In this document: piece by piece, positions 49,049 through 58,830 of the stretch
Position numbering within the stretch: position 1 is the stretch's first letter
How the letters are laid out: each line of letters starts with the position of its first letter
Origin: Hondaea fermentalgiana
Lineage: Eukaryota > Sar > Bigyra > Thraustochytrida > Thraustochytriidae
Reading direction: 5' to 3'
DNA: 64,000 bases
Assembly (NCBI GenBank): GCA_014084085.1
Contig: NPFB01000144.1
Location: forward strand, 59,749-123,748
Notes under the pieces: model-generated
What the model was told of the DNA's origin: nothing
What the model saw: only the letters and a program-made list of their open reading frames with translations
Databases searched by the model: none
Translations under genes and position numbers: made by a program

Positions 49049-51610
49049 ATGCAGGCCCTGCGCGAGCCCCTGGCTGCGCCGCCAACGTCGCCGCGATCGT
49101 CGGTGCCAACGCCGCTCGCGAAGGCGGAGGAGGAGGAGGAGAAAAGGACGTTTGGGGTGGGGGTCGTTGCCGTCGCGGCGGTCGTCGTCATCGTGGTGTT
49201 TGCGATTGCGGCGGGAGGGGGGGGCGACATTCGCGCGATCCTGGACAAAGTCTCGTGGACTGGAGCTGAAAATCTTCGTGCCAACGATGGCAAGGAAGGG
49301 GTGCAGCAGGCTACAGATCGGCATCAATTCCAGCAACGCCATCCCAAGACGTGGAACCCGTGCTTGGCAGCGTCTGCGGATGCACCGCCACCTTTTCCAT
49401 GGTGCGATCGTAGTTTAAGTGTCGAAGGACGAGCACAGACGCTCGTCAAGGCCTTGCGTCTTGATGAAAAGGCTTCTTTGATGGGCAATGACGCAAAAGA
49501 GGTACCACGTCTGAACATTAGCTTTTACGAGTGGTGGAGCGAAGGTTTACATGGGGTGGCAGATTCACCTGGCGTGGCGTTTGTCGAACCTTGCGCTCAT
49601 GCGACTTCCTTCCCCCAAGTATTGACCACCGCAGCGGCTCTGAATCGCACACTTGTGCGTAAAATCGCGGCAGCTATCTCAACGGAAGCTCGAGCGTTCA
49701 ATAATGCCGGTCGCGCCTCCCTTACGTATTGGACACCCAACATTAATGTGTTTCGAGATCCGCGATGGGGCAGAGGCCAGGAAACGCCGGGCGAAGACCC
49801 GTATGTGAACGGACAGTACGCTGCAGATTTTGTACGCGCTTTTCAAGAGGACGAGGCAGATCCCTCGCGACTCAAGAATTCGGCGTGCTGCAAGCACTTT
49901 GCAGCATATAGCATCGAGAACTGGCACGGGCATGATCGTTTCAGCTTTAATGGGGTCGTGTCTCCACGAGATCTGCACGAGACATATCTTCCTGCGTTTG
50001 AGAGGTGCGTCAAGGACGGACGAGTGAGTGCGCTCATGTGTAGCTACAATGCAATGAACGGCGTGCCTTCGTGTGTGAACGGCGATTTGATGGACGAGCT
50101 TGCTCGCAGAAAGTGGGGTTTTCAGGGCTACATTACTGGCGATTGTGGCGCCGTGGACAATTTGTTTTACAAATTCCACTTTCAGAATCATACAGAGGAG
50201 GAGATTGTCAGGGACACGCTCCGTGCACAGGTCGATATCGACTGTGGCGGCTTTCTTCCGCAACATCTTGTTGCCGCTGTTCAAGAAGGAGTGGTGCCCG
50301 AAGATCTCGTGGATCGTGCGCTGCTAAATCTCTTTCAAGTCCAAATTCGGCTCGGCATTTTCGACGCCGATGAGCTGCAACCATTTCGACGAATCGGCCC
50401 CGAGGCCATCGATACCCCAGCGCACCGAACACTGGCGCTCGAAGCCGCTCGTCAAGGCATGATTCTTTTGAAAAATGCCCAAAATGCACTTCCTCTGGAC
50501 TCTCGCGCGCTGGCCAAGGCTGACGTTGTGGCACTCATTGGACCGCACGCAACTTCCACGAAAGCATTGCAGGGCAATTACTTTGGTGTTGCCCCTTTTT
50601 TTGTATCTATCGAAGACGGTCTCTGCGCTTACGCCAAATCTCTGCAAGTCTTTCAAGGATGCGCGTTGGACTCGTCTGTGGCCAAAGAGCACCAAGATGA
50701 CCATGATTTTGATATTGCGGTTGAGGCTGCAGGCCAGGCAGCGCAGACAATTTTGGCGATTGGAATTGGCCAAGATCAGGAGGCCGAGGGCCTTGACCGC
50801 ACCTCTCTTCGTCTACCCGGCCGTCAAGAGGAGCTTGTTAAACGGGTTGCGCGCGCTGCGCGCGTTGCTGGTAAACCGCCCGTGATCGTGGTTGTGGTTG
50901 CCGGCGGCGCAATCGACTTATCAAGTACTCTGTCCGACGAGCATGTTGGCGCTGTGCTGTGGGCAGGGTATCCTGGGCAGTCGGGTGGGACAGCGGTCGC
51001 TGAGACCATTTTTGGCGATAATAACCCAAGCGGTCGACTCACGCAGACCTTTTATCCCGAGTCTTTTGTTTCAAGCGTCCCCATGGACCGCATGGACATG
51101 CACCCTTCTGATGAGGAGGATTTCCCTGGGCGTACGTATCGCTTTTACAAGGGCCCTGTAGTCTTGCCTTTTGGCCACGGCCTTTCATACACTACGTTCG
51201 CGTACGAGATCAGGCCATTCGAGCTGCAGTCCAAGCACAGCGCTCGCTTCACTGTCAAAGTACATAATACGGGATGTCACGCTGGAGCGCATGTGTCTCT
51301 TGCTTATCTGCGCCCACCAAGAAGCGCCGCAGATGCGGGGATCCACGGTGATCTAATTCGCAAGTTACACACTTTCCATCGCACTGGCGTTCTCGCCCCG
51401 GGCGACACGGAATCGTTTGAAGTCTCTATTCTCCTCAAACGCGATTTGGTCTTGTACCCAGGCACGAATGATACTGCGGCTCGTTCCCTCGATAATGGTC
51501 ACGACCCCTGGACCTTGGAACTCCAAGGCTCTGATCCCCTTGCATTTATGTCTCCTGCGGAAGCATTTCTGGCGGCAGCCTCCATCCCTGTCGATTTTTT
51601 ATACAAATAA
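49049..51610 (+). CDS. membrane-anchored GH3 beta-xylosidase/beta-glucosidase-like glycosidase
   Basis: 853 residues. A basic N-terminus precedes one hydrophobic helix (~34-58, VGVVAVAAVVVIVVFAIAA), so the enzyme is probably type II membrane-anchored or secreted. The GH3 N-domain starts near PWCDRSLSVEGRAQ (~115). It includes EWWSEGLHGV, FPQVLTTAAALNRTL, TYWTPNINVFRDPRWGRGQETPGEDP and CCKHFAAYSIENWHG. The predicted nucleophile is Asp 365 in YITGDCGAV. The C-terminal domain has EAEGLDRTSLRLPGRQ and PFGHGLSYTTF, then a fibronectin-III-like end. The motif set is closest to plant and fungal beta-xylosidase-type GH3 enzymes that trim xylose or arabinose from polysaccharides; substrate is not certain. 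All core motifs are intact. The stop codon overlaps an AATAAA hexamer. It is divergent from the glycosyltransferase gene. Confidence 0.94.
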   Translation: MQALREPLAAPPTSPRSSVPTPLAKAEEEEEKRTFGVGVVAVAAVVVIVVFAIAAGGGGDIRAILDKVSWTGAENLRANDGKEGVQQATDRHQFQQRHPKTWNPCLAASADAPPPFPWCDRSLSVEGRAQTLVKALRLDEKASLMGNDAKEVPRLNISFYEWWSEGLHGVADSPGVAFVEPCAHATSFPQVLTTAAALNRTLVRKIAAAISTEARAFNNAGRASLTYWTPNINVFRDPRWGRGQETPGEDPYVNGQYAADFVRAFQEDEADPSRLKNSACCKHFAAYSIENWHGHDRFSFNGVVSPRDLHETYLPAFERCVKDGRVSALMCSYNAMNGVPSCVNGDLMDELARRKWGFQGYITGDCGAVDNLFYKFHFQNHTEEEIVRDTLRAQVDIDCGGFLPQHLVAAVQEGVVPEDLVDRALLNLFQVQIRLGIFDADELQPFRRIGPEAIDTPAHRTLALEAARQGMILLKNAQNALPLDSRALAKADVVALIGPHATSTKALQGNYFGVAPFFVSIEDGLCAYAKSLQVFQGCALDSSVAKEHQDDHDFDIAVEAAGQAAQTILAIGIGQDQEAEGLDRTSLRLPGRQEELVKRVARAARVAGKPPVIVVVVAGGAIDLSSTLSDEHVGAVLWAGYPGQSGGTAVAETIFGDNNPSGRLTQTFYPESFVSSVPMDRMDMHPSDEEDFPGRTYRFYKGPVVLPFGHGLSYTTFAYEIRPFELQSKHSARFTVKVHNTGCHAGAHVSLAYLRPPRSAADAGIHGDLIRKLHTFHRTGVLAPGDTESFEVSILLKRDLVLYPGTNDTAARSLDNGHDPWTLELQGSDPLAFMSPAEAFLAAASIPVDFLYK

Positions 51611-51998
51611 AGAAGACTCTTGCCAAATCTGATTGACATTGGGGAAATTTCGGGACCTTTTTCTTTTCTCTTGTTATACATTCTACATTCGGTGGCACTT
51701 CTCTCTTGTCTTGCACAAGCAAACGGAAACAAATCTTTTGTGTTTTTATGAGGAGCAAAGCTGCGCTATTGCAATGAAATTGGCGTCCAAGTTTTCAGCT
51801 CGCAAGATGAATTGCCTACCAGAAACTAATGCTTCGGTGCACGCGACCTCCCGGGACTTCCCTTTTGAATCACGTAATTCCATGGCAAGACTTGCACCCG
51901 CTTTCCGCAATCGACTTTAGCATTTGAGTACAGGCCGCATACGCGCCAAGGCGAGGCGGCGCACCCGACAAACACGGAGATCGAAAGCGAGGTGAAGA
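51611..51998. promoter_or_regulatory. spacer upstream of the first receptor-like paralogue
   Basis: 388 bases between two same-strand genes, AT-richer on the left, GC-rich near the next start codon. No gene or specific site is recognised. It should contain the GH3 3' end and the receptor promoter. Confidence 0.5.
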
Positions 51999-54900
51999 AT
52001 GCGCGCGACGCGGGCGGTGGCAGTCCTGGTCGCGGTCTTGGTCGCGGTCTTGATCGCCTTCGTGTGCGAAGCAGCGTGGACGTGCGATGAGGCAAGGCGA
52101 GGCAGCGGAGATGGCTGCGACTGCGGCTGCGGCGAGCGCGACCCGGACTGCGGCGAGGGCGAGCAGCCAATCCTGGCGCGTTGTCACGAGCAAGACGGCA
52201 CGGTGCTGGCGCCTGTAAGCAGCGACTGGACATGCCTCGTGGAAGAGAATGCATGTGTTCGCCCAAAGCCAGACTGTAGCGCGCTTCATCGGGACGAGGG
52301 CGCCAACGAAGAGATATGCGGCGCGTGTTTCGACGGACACGTAAATGCCACCGCGCAGGGACCTTGCAGGCTCCAAGGCGGAGTCCACTTCACCAGAACT
52401 GAAACAGACGCCTTTGGGAACCTTGTTCAATCTGGCGATATCATATATGGCGGTAAGAATGGAGTTGTGTCACTGCTCATCCGCAATGGCAACGCAGTCC
52501 TGCTTACAATCAAGGATTCGACTGAGATGCTTAGCTATGTGCTCGATCACGAAAGTGATGTGTTTGACTATGGAAAACAGAAACGAATTTCATGGAATAG
52601 CGACGCAAACCCCCTGTCCGATTGTCAGTCTTCGCATACGTTCGCCGATATCGATGGCGACGGCGAGCCAGACTGGATCATACCCTGCGTCAAAGGGTCA
52701 ACAAATACGCTTCGCTTCTTTAAAACTCCCGACTTCGAGGGTGATGGGTACGCCATCCTCTTAGAAGAGAAAGACGAAGCCACCTTTGCGCTTGGCGATG
52801 TTGGCGTTGTAGCAGGAGACAACACCGAGCCGGTTCTGCGCGTTCAGGTATCTGACTTTACAGGTGACGGGCTAAACGACCTGGTCTTGGTCCTTGCCTC
52901 GGGTGAGCTTCACTTTTGGCCAAATGTCGGTTCGCCGGACCGTCAGAAGTGGAAGAAAGGTTTTCAAATGTCGGTGCCAACAGAAGCACGAGTGCTCGAC
53001 ATTGCCCTCAGTGATATCGACGGAGATGGCCTTATTGATGTGTTTGTGCTGGATGAAAATCGAGTCCAGCTCTTGCTCAATGTGGGCAGGCCTTCCTGGC
53101 CTCAATTTTCTGCACCTGAAAATCCTGAGCGAGTCTATACTATTGCGGGCCTCCCAACTTGCTCGGAGCCTGTGGTAAAAGAGTGCGCAACCTCCTTTCT
53201 TGTTGCCGATATCTTTGGCAAGGGTTGTGATGAGATCTTCATCCGCGGGAAAGAGCAGGTCTGGTATTTTGCTCGTACGGCTTCCTATCTCGCGTCGTTT
53301 TCTCTTGTTAACGATGAAAGTATAGACAGCTATCTCGAGCCTTGGGGCCTCAATCACTGTCTGAGCAGCGCCTCAGTGAATTTTGTGGACTATGATAACG
53401 ATGGGGACTCGGACGTGATTTGCGTTTGGCATTTCAACGATACACATGGAGCCATGACATTCATCCGAAATGAGGACTACCAGAGATTCACTCTTGTGAA
53501 AGGAGCAGCTGCTTCTTCTCATGGGTCACCCGCAGAATTTTTCGAACTGGGCGATATATCTCATCTTGAGGATGCACGTAAGTCTGCGGCATTTTTTGTG
53601 GATCTTGACAACGACGGTGACCTCGACATGGTGTTAACTGGGAGAAATTCGGGATATGATTTTATCGTGAAGTTATTCGAAAATGACGAAGGCAACTTCA
53701 TCCAGGTTCCAGATCACCAAGATCCATTCCGATCTCTTGAAGACGATACTTCGTACACTTATTATATTACCCTCGGGTACGCAATACCTGGTGAACTTTA
53801 TGCATTCTTTGTCGAAAATGGCGTCGAAGGATTGAACGTGCGATATAGGTATGTGCACAATCAGGAGGCGAACAGTCGTTTCGGGTTGTTCGCCAATGCT
53901 GAAGACAGCGCTTTCTCTTTTGGTTCTCCTGGAAGCCTAGTTTTCGTAGACTTCGACAACGACAACCACGCAGAAGCGGTCGTATCCATGACAAGCAAGC
54001 CGACGACAGAAAAACTCCGAATCTTGAGGAACATCAACAACGAAAGCTTCATGGAAGTCAGTCTCCCTTCAACGATAGAATTCCCCAACGCAGCCATTAT
54101 CGCTGTGGCGGATCTTGATGGCGATGGGGACCTTGACATCGTCACGTGGGATTCTCCAAGGTTTATCCCGATCATCAACACGGCTATAGACTGCGCATCT
54201 CAATGCTCAGGTGGGCGCGGCACATGCGCTTCCAGCGAGAATGCAGACTCATCTGATATTTTCCTTCTTGCTCAGCATGCCCAGGGCCTTTCTGGGGCAG
54301 CATTCGCAGCAGGGACCTGCGTTTGTTCTTCTCAGTTCCAAGGTGTCGCGTGCGAGCAATGCGCGCCAGGTCGCTACGGCCCTGACTGTGCAAGCACCTG
54401 TCCAGCACGGTCAACGACCAGCCTTCAGCCGGGAACGTTCATCCATCCATTATATCCGAGCATCGACGCATGCGTGTGCCTTTCACCGTTTGCAATGGAC
54501 GAGTCTCATACTTGCACTTGCCCAGCTGGCACGTCATACAATACCAATTTGGACACCTGTGAACCATGTTCACGAGGTTTTTACAAATCGACACTTGGAC
54601 TCGATGCATGTGTCGCGTGTCCTGACCGAATGGCCACGACAGTCACTGGAGCTACAGACGTATCGCAATGCGAGTGTCAAGGTGACTTCGAGCCTGACAC
54701 GAGCTCTGCGGACAAAGCGTGCACCTGCCCGCCAGGTTTCTATCTTGGTGATGAGAGTCAAGACTGTGAGCCCTGCTCTCCAGGCACGTACAAAAGTTTT
54801 TTTGGCTTGCAAATCTGCACAGCATGTCCGGTCAGAACCGACACTGACATCAGTGGAGCCAGCCTTTTGTCACAGTGTGTTTGCACCAGCACCTTTGTGC

Positions 54901-57900
54901 GCAGTCCCCCCAGCTCCAATGAGGACCAGACGGGCGATTGTACATGCGCTCCTGGCACCACCTTGAACGCTGAAACGATGACTTGTGAGTCATGCTCGCG
55001 CGGGACCTACAAATCGTCTTATGGCCTTGATTTATGTACAGCATGTCCGGAGGGAACCGACACTGAGAAAAGTGGTGCTAGTCTCTTGTCTCAGTGCACG
55101 TGCACAAGCACTTTCGTTCGCAGTCCCTCCAGCTCCGACGAGGATCAGGCGGGAGATTGTACATGCGCTCCTGGCACAACCTATAACGCTGAAACAACGA
55201 CATGCGAGTCATGCTCGCGCGGGACCTTCAAATCGTCCTATGGTCTTGATGCATGCACGCCATGTCCAGAGAGGACTGACACTGGGAGCAGTGGAGCCAG
55301 CCTTTCGTCTCAGTGCGTTTGCACCGACACATTTGTGCACGACCCCTTCAGTGTAAACGAGGAGCAGACGGGTGAATGCGCATGCGCACCTGGCACCACC
55401 TTCAAAGCAAATACAACAACATGTGAGTCATGCTCGCGAGGGTTCTATAAAGCCTCTTATGGCCTTGACCCTTGCACTCCATGTCCGGACTGGTCTGACA
55501 CAACTGAGCCTGGTGCCATCAGCAAGGTGCAGTGCGAATGTCAAACGACGTTCGAATTGCACGAAGACGCCTGCACCTGTGGTCCTGGCTTCGAGCTCGA
55601 TACGACCAGCAGCGTCTGCCGAGAATGTAGGCTCGGCCACAACAAGTCGAGTGCCGGAACTGAGCCATGTACGTCATGCCCCGAAGGCTTGACCACGTTT
55701 TCATCTGGGCAAACTTCGTGTGAGCCGGAACATTGCGAGCTTGGCTACGAGCGCGACTCCAATGCCCAATCCTGCGTTCCTTGTCCTCGAGGCTACTTTC
55801 GTCAGGATATTACGGCAGCGGCCTGCTATCCGTGTCCTGCAGATCGAGACAGCACCGCATCAACAGGAGCTACCTCGCTGGTCGATTGCGTGGCCGGTAT
55901 TGGATATGTTGTCAGCGGAAACGAGACGTCAGCGCTGAGTTGCGACAGCTATGAGAAACTCCGCGTCGGCGNNNNNNNNNNNNNNNNNNNNNNNNNNNNN
56001 NNNNNNNNNNNNNNNNNNNNNNNNNNNNNNNNNNNNNNNNNNNNNNNNNNNNNNNNNNNNNNNNNNNNNNNNNNNNNNNNNNNNNNNNNNNNNNNNNNNN
56101 NNNNNNNNNNNNNNNNNNNNNNNNNNNNNNNNNNNNNNNNNNNNNNNNNNNNNNNNNNNNNNNNNNNNNNNNNNNNNNNNNNNNNNNNNNNNNNNNNNNN
56201 NNNNNNNNNNNNNNNNNNNNNNNNNNNNNNNNNNNNNNNNNNNNNNNNNNNNNNNNNNNNNNNNNNNNNNNNNNNNNNNNNNNNNNNNNNNNNNNNNNNN
56301 NNNNNNNNNNNNNNNNNNNNNNNNNNNNNNNNNNNNNNNNNNNNNNNNNNNNNNNNNNNNNNNNNNNNNNNNNNNNNNNNNNNNNNNNNNNNNNNNNNNN
56401 NNNNNNNNNNNNNNNNNNNNNNNNNNNNNNNNNNNNNNNNNNNNNNNNNNNNNNNNNNNNNNNNNNNNNNNNNNNNNNNNNNNNNNNNNNNNNNNNNNNN
56501 NNNNNNNNNNNNNNNNNNNNNNNNNNNNNNNNNNNNNNNNNNNNNNNNNNNNNNNNNNNNNNNNNNNNNNNNNNNNNNNNNNNNNNNNNNNNNNNNNNNN
56601 NNNNNNNNNNNNNNNNNNNNNNNNNNNNNNNNNNNNNNNNNNNNNNNNNNNNNNNNNNNNNNNNNNNNNNNNNNNNNNNNNNNNNNNNNNNNNNNNNNNN
56701 NNNNNNNNNNNNNNNNNNNNNNNNNNNNNNNNNNNNNNNNNNNNNNNNNNNNNNNNNNNNNNNNNNNNNNNNNNNNNNNNNNNNNNNNNNNNNNNNNNNN
56801 NNNNNNNNNNNNNNNNNNNNNNNNNNNNNNNNNNNNNNNNNNNNNNNNNNNNNNNNNNNNNNNNNNNNNNNNNNNNNNNNNNNNNNNNNNNNNNNNNNNN
56901 NNNNNNNNNNNNNNNNNNNNNNNNNNNNNNNNNNNNNNNNNNNNAATAGTCATTGTGGTCACTGTGTGGCCGATGCTGTGCGCGCTGGCGCTGTTTGCGA
57001 CAGTGTTGATATGCAGATGTATGGGATGGAGCCGAGACTTGGTCCGTGATCTTGCAGTGCGTGTGTTCACAGAGCTTTTCGTTCTCATGTACCCTGGCAT
57101 CTCAGCGACGATTCTCTCTGTCTTCGTTTACGACTCAATCAGCTACTATGAGAGCGATGCGAATGGCAATCCTGACCCGTGGCCTTTCCGCGTGCTCCAG
57201 CGCGACCCGACGATCGACTTCGACAGCGATATAAGCCGATCCATGCGTGTATATGCAGGTGTGATGATCGGTGTGTATCCGGTGGGTGTTGTGCTATTTT
57301 TGGCAGCTGGCATTCATATGGAGCGAAGGTTTGGTAAAAAATACTCGGAAGCACAAGGATGGCGAGGGGTGTTGATGACTGCGGCCCGCTGTGTGCAGCG
57401 CAAGTACCGAAGCGGACTCGGATGGTATGCATGTCTGGAGCTCATCCGTCGTTTGATGCTGACCTCTGGGTTTCTGCTGATGCTGCTCGCGAGCTTCCGA
57501 GTGGCGTCGAACTACCTGATCGCGTCGAGTGTTTTCTTCATGTGTGTTCTTCTCTATTTCAAGCCATATGCGCGTCCAGACGATGAGTGTTTCGAGATCA
57601 TCTCGCAAGTGCTGCTTGTCGCTTTGGCTCTTGGTGTGAACTCGCTGACAGGGGTGAGTTTAATCACGCCCACCACGACATCACCTGTCGTGGTGTGGAT
57701 CTGCTCACTCGAGCTAGTCGCGTTTGTTGTGACGACTCTTATGGGTAGTACCTTTGCTGGTTTTCGAGATCAAGATGATATCGATGGAAACGCGAGCGAT
57801 GTGGAGGACGTGCGAAAAGAAAGTCGAGCGGTTGACTTTAATCCGGACTCAAAGAAGACGTCCTCGATTGAGCTCGTTTTGACTGGGTCAAGCGACAACC

Positions 57901-58019
57901 TCCCAACCATCGCTCCGCCGAACAGCCCCGAGACGAGACAAACGTCATTATGGGAAGAAGACGATCCAAAGGACGGTCAAATCTCCTCGGGAACTGCAGT
58001 GGAAATATCGAGAATATGA
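51999..58019 (+). CDS. receptor-like multi-pass membrane protein, FG-GAP propeller and EphA2-like cysteine repeats (copy 1)
   Basis: The frame spans 2,006 codons, of which about 324 are unread in the N run 55972-56944. A signal peptide (~1-24) is followed by a Cys-rich module (~25-125). A predicted beta-propeller has seven Ca-binding FG-GAP/VCBS loops (DIDGDGEPD ~217, [54 protein letters not shown]). Next comes an EGF/laminin-type segment ([10 protein letters not shown] to GRYGPDCA), then seven cysteine repeats of ephrin-receptor/GCC2-GCC3 type (~839-1310). After the gap, six or so membrane helices (~1650-1920) resemble the TRP-like domain of protist EphA2-like proteins. A Ser/Asp-rich cytoplasmic tail ends the protein. 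A cell-surface adhesion or sensing role is inferred. The next gene is its paralogue. Confidence 0.87.
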   Translation: MRATRAVAVLVAVLVAVLIAFVCEAAWTCDEARRGSGDGCDCGCGERDPDCGEGEQPILARCHEQDGTVLAPVSSDWTCLVEENACVRPKPDCSALHRDEGANEEICGACFDGHVNATAQGPCRLQGGVHFTRTETDAFGNLVQSGDIIYGGKNGVVSLLIRNGNAVLLTIKDSTEMLSYVLDHESDVFDYGKQKRISWNSDANPLSDCQSSHTFADIDGDGEPDWIIPCVKGSTNTLRFFKTPDFEGDGYAILLEEKDEATFALGDVGVVAGDNTEPVLRVQVSDFTGDGLNDLVLVLASGELHFWPNVGSPDRQKWKKGFQMSVPTEARVLDIALSDIDGDGLIDVFVLDENRVQLLLNVGRPSWPQFSAPENPERVYTIAGLPTCSEPVVKECATSFLVADIFGKGCDEIFIRGKEQVWYFARTASYLASFSLVNDESIDSYLEPWGLNHCLSSASVNFVDYDNDGDSDVICVWHFNDTHGAMTFIRNEDYQRFTLVKGAAASSHGSPAEFFELGDISHLEDARKSAAFFVDLDNDGDLDMVLTGRNSGYDFIVKLFENDEGNFIQVPDHQDPFRSLEDDTSYTYYITLGYAIPGELYAFFVENGVEGLNVRYRYVHNQEANSRFGLFANAEDSAFSFGSPGSLVFVDFDNDNHAEAVVSMTSKPTTEKLRILRNINNESFMEVSLPSTIEFPNAAIIAVADLDGDGDLDIVTWDSPRFIPIINTAIDCASQCSGGRGTCASSENADSSDIFLLAQHAQGLSGAAFAAGTCVCSSQFQGVACEQCAPGRYGPDCASTCPARSTTSLQPGTFIHPLYPSIDACVCLSPFAMDESHTCTCPAGTSYNTNLDTCEPCSRGFYKSTLGLDACVACPDRMATTVTGATDVSQCECQGDFEPDTSSADKACTCPPGFYLGDESQDCEPCSPGTYKSFFGLQICTACPVRTDTDISGASLLSQCVCTSTFVRSPPSSNEDQTGDCTCAPGTTLNAETMTCESCSRGTYKSSYGLDLCTACPEGTDTEKSGASLLSQCTCTSTFVRSPSSSDEDQAGDCTCAPGTTYNAETTTCESCSRGTFKSSYGLDACTPCPERTDTGSSGASLSSQCVCTDTFVHDPFSVNEEQTGECACAPGTTFKANTTTCESCSRGFYKASYGLDPCTPCPDWSDTTEPGAISKVQCECQTTFELHEDACTCGPGFELDTTSSVCRECRLGHNKSSAGTEPCTSCPEGLTTFSSGQTSCEPEHCELGYERDSNAQSCVPCPRGYFRQDITAAACYPCPADRDSTASTGATSLVDCVAGIGYVVSGNETSALSCDSYEKLRVGXXXXXXXXXXXXXXXXXXXXXXXXXXXXXXXXXXXXXXXXXXXXXXXXXXXXXXXXXXXXXXXXXXXXXXXXXXXXXXXXXXXXXXXXXXXXXXXXXXXXXXXXXXXXXXXXXXXXXXXXXXXXXXXXXXXXXXXXXXXXXXXXXXXXXXXXXXXXXXXXXXXXXXXXXXXXXXXXXXXXXXXXXXXXXXXXXXXXXXXXXXXXXXXXXXXXXXXXXXXXXXXXXXXXXXXXXXXXXXXXXXXXXXXXXXXXXXXXXXXXXXXXXXXXXXXXXXXXXXXXXXXXXXXXXXXXXXXXXXXXXXXXXXXXXXXXXXXXXXXXXXXXXIVIVVTVWPMLCALALFATVLICRCMGWSRDLVRDLAVRVFTELFVLMYPGISATILSVFVYDSISYYESDANGNPDPWPFRVLQRDPTIDFDSDISRSMRVYAGVMIGVYPVGVVLFLAAGIHMERRFGKKYSEAQGWRGVLMTAARCVQRKYRSGLGWYACLELIRRLMLTSGFLLMLLASFRVASNYLIASSVFFMCVLLYFKPYARPDDECFEIISQVLLVALALGVNSLTGVSLITPTTTSPVVVWICSLELVAFVVTTLMGSTFAGFRDQDDIDGNASDVEDVRKESRAVDFNPDSKKTSSIELVLTGSSDNLPTIAPPNSPETRQTSLWEEDDPKDGQISSGTAVEISRI
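54720..55376 (+). repeat. three tandem 219-bp (73-residue) cysteine-rich units
   Basis: Units start at 54720, 54939 and 55158, each exactly 219 bases, with the next repeat beginning at 55377. The second and third are strikingly similar at DNA level (by eye roughly 85%). The paralogue has only one unit of this period (61531-61749), so two units are extra in copy 1. Confidence 0.85.
55972..56944. other. assembly gap (973 N) inside receptor copy 1
   Basis: The run is 973 bases, so a sized rather than fixed gap. The frame is retained across it. The matching interval in the paralogue (62345-63011) is 667 bases and encodes the last Cys-rich segment and the first two membrane helices. Confidence 0.95.
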
Positions 58020-58830
58020 CGCGATGTCTCAGGTTAAGTGAGACGTTGGTCGAGTGACGCTGACACCATCACGCGTTAATATTCTATCCCTTACAGAAAA
58101 AAGGGGGAAAAGAACTTATGTTGATTGTTGACGCCGCGCTCAGAGCTTTATAACAGGTGCAGGGCTTCTTTTTACCTTGTTCACCAAACGTCAATCAAGG
58201 TGACAGTCTGTTGTGGCGCCACCTTTTATGCATGTCCCTCTTTGCACCTTTCGTTAAACTTACGCATCACAATGGGACCCGAGGGTGCAGCCTTGAAAAA
58301 TTTGTCTCTCAGATTATCGAGATCAGTCTTCGTGATTCGGACAGGACGCCAAAAAGGAAGCTGATTTCTACGTATGAGCGACTGCGACTCGGAAGGAGTC
58401 GCATACACTGTTCTCGGTCTTGTATTCAAAAGACATCGTCTTTCGCAGGTGTGATGTATTTGACGTTCGCGTATAGCTCATTGTAGATGATTGCGCTAAA
58501 ATGGATAAGTTTCAGGTCCAGGCGGCCGAAATACAACCAGACTCTCTTGAGGGGAAGGAACTCTTTGCGACTGTGTGTCTTCAACCAGATTTCTCTGAGG
58601 CTCGCAGTGACCATCGAGCGCGCGACTCATCATCGTCGCCGCCGCCGTCCTCATCGCCGCCGCCGCGTTCGTTTCGCGCGCATGCAGACTGGCAAAGCTC
58701 TCGCGTCTTCGCGTCCTCGCGTGCTCGCGTCCTCGCGCGCGTCGGCGAGGCCGGTCGGGGCGAGCGGCATCAAACGGCGGCATCAGACGGCCGCTCGGCG
58801 CGAGCAAAAGACGAACCAAGGCGAGAAAGA
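58020..58830. promoter_or_regulatory. spacer between the tandem receptor genes
   Basis: 811 bases. The left half is AT-richer and includes short minus-strand frames with protein-like composition (about 58226-58614) that do not join cleanly. The right half is GC-rich with CCG/TCG runs. The copy 2 frame is open without a stop from an ATG at 58501, but the signal peptide and paralogy place the likely start at 58831. Confidence 0.5.

Noticed and set aside
54720..55376. CRISPR-like or satellite array
   Set aside because: The regular period is coding, multiple of three, and encodes Cys-rich protein repeats.
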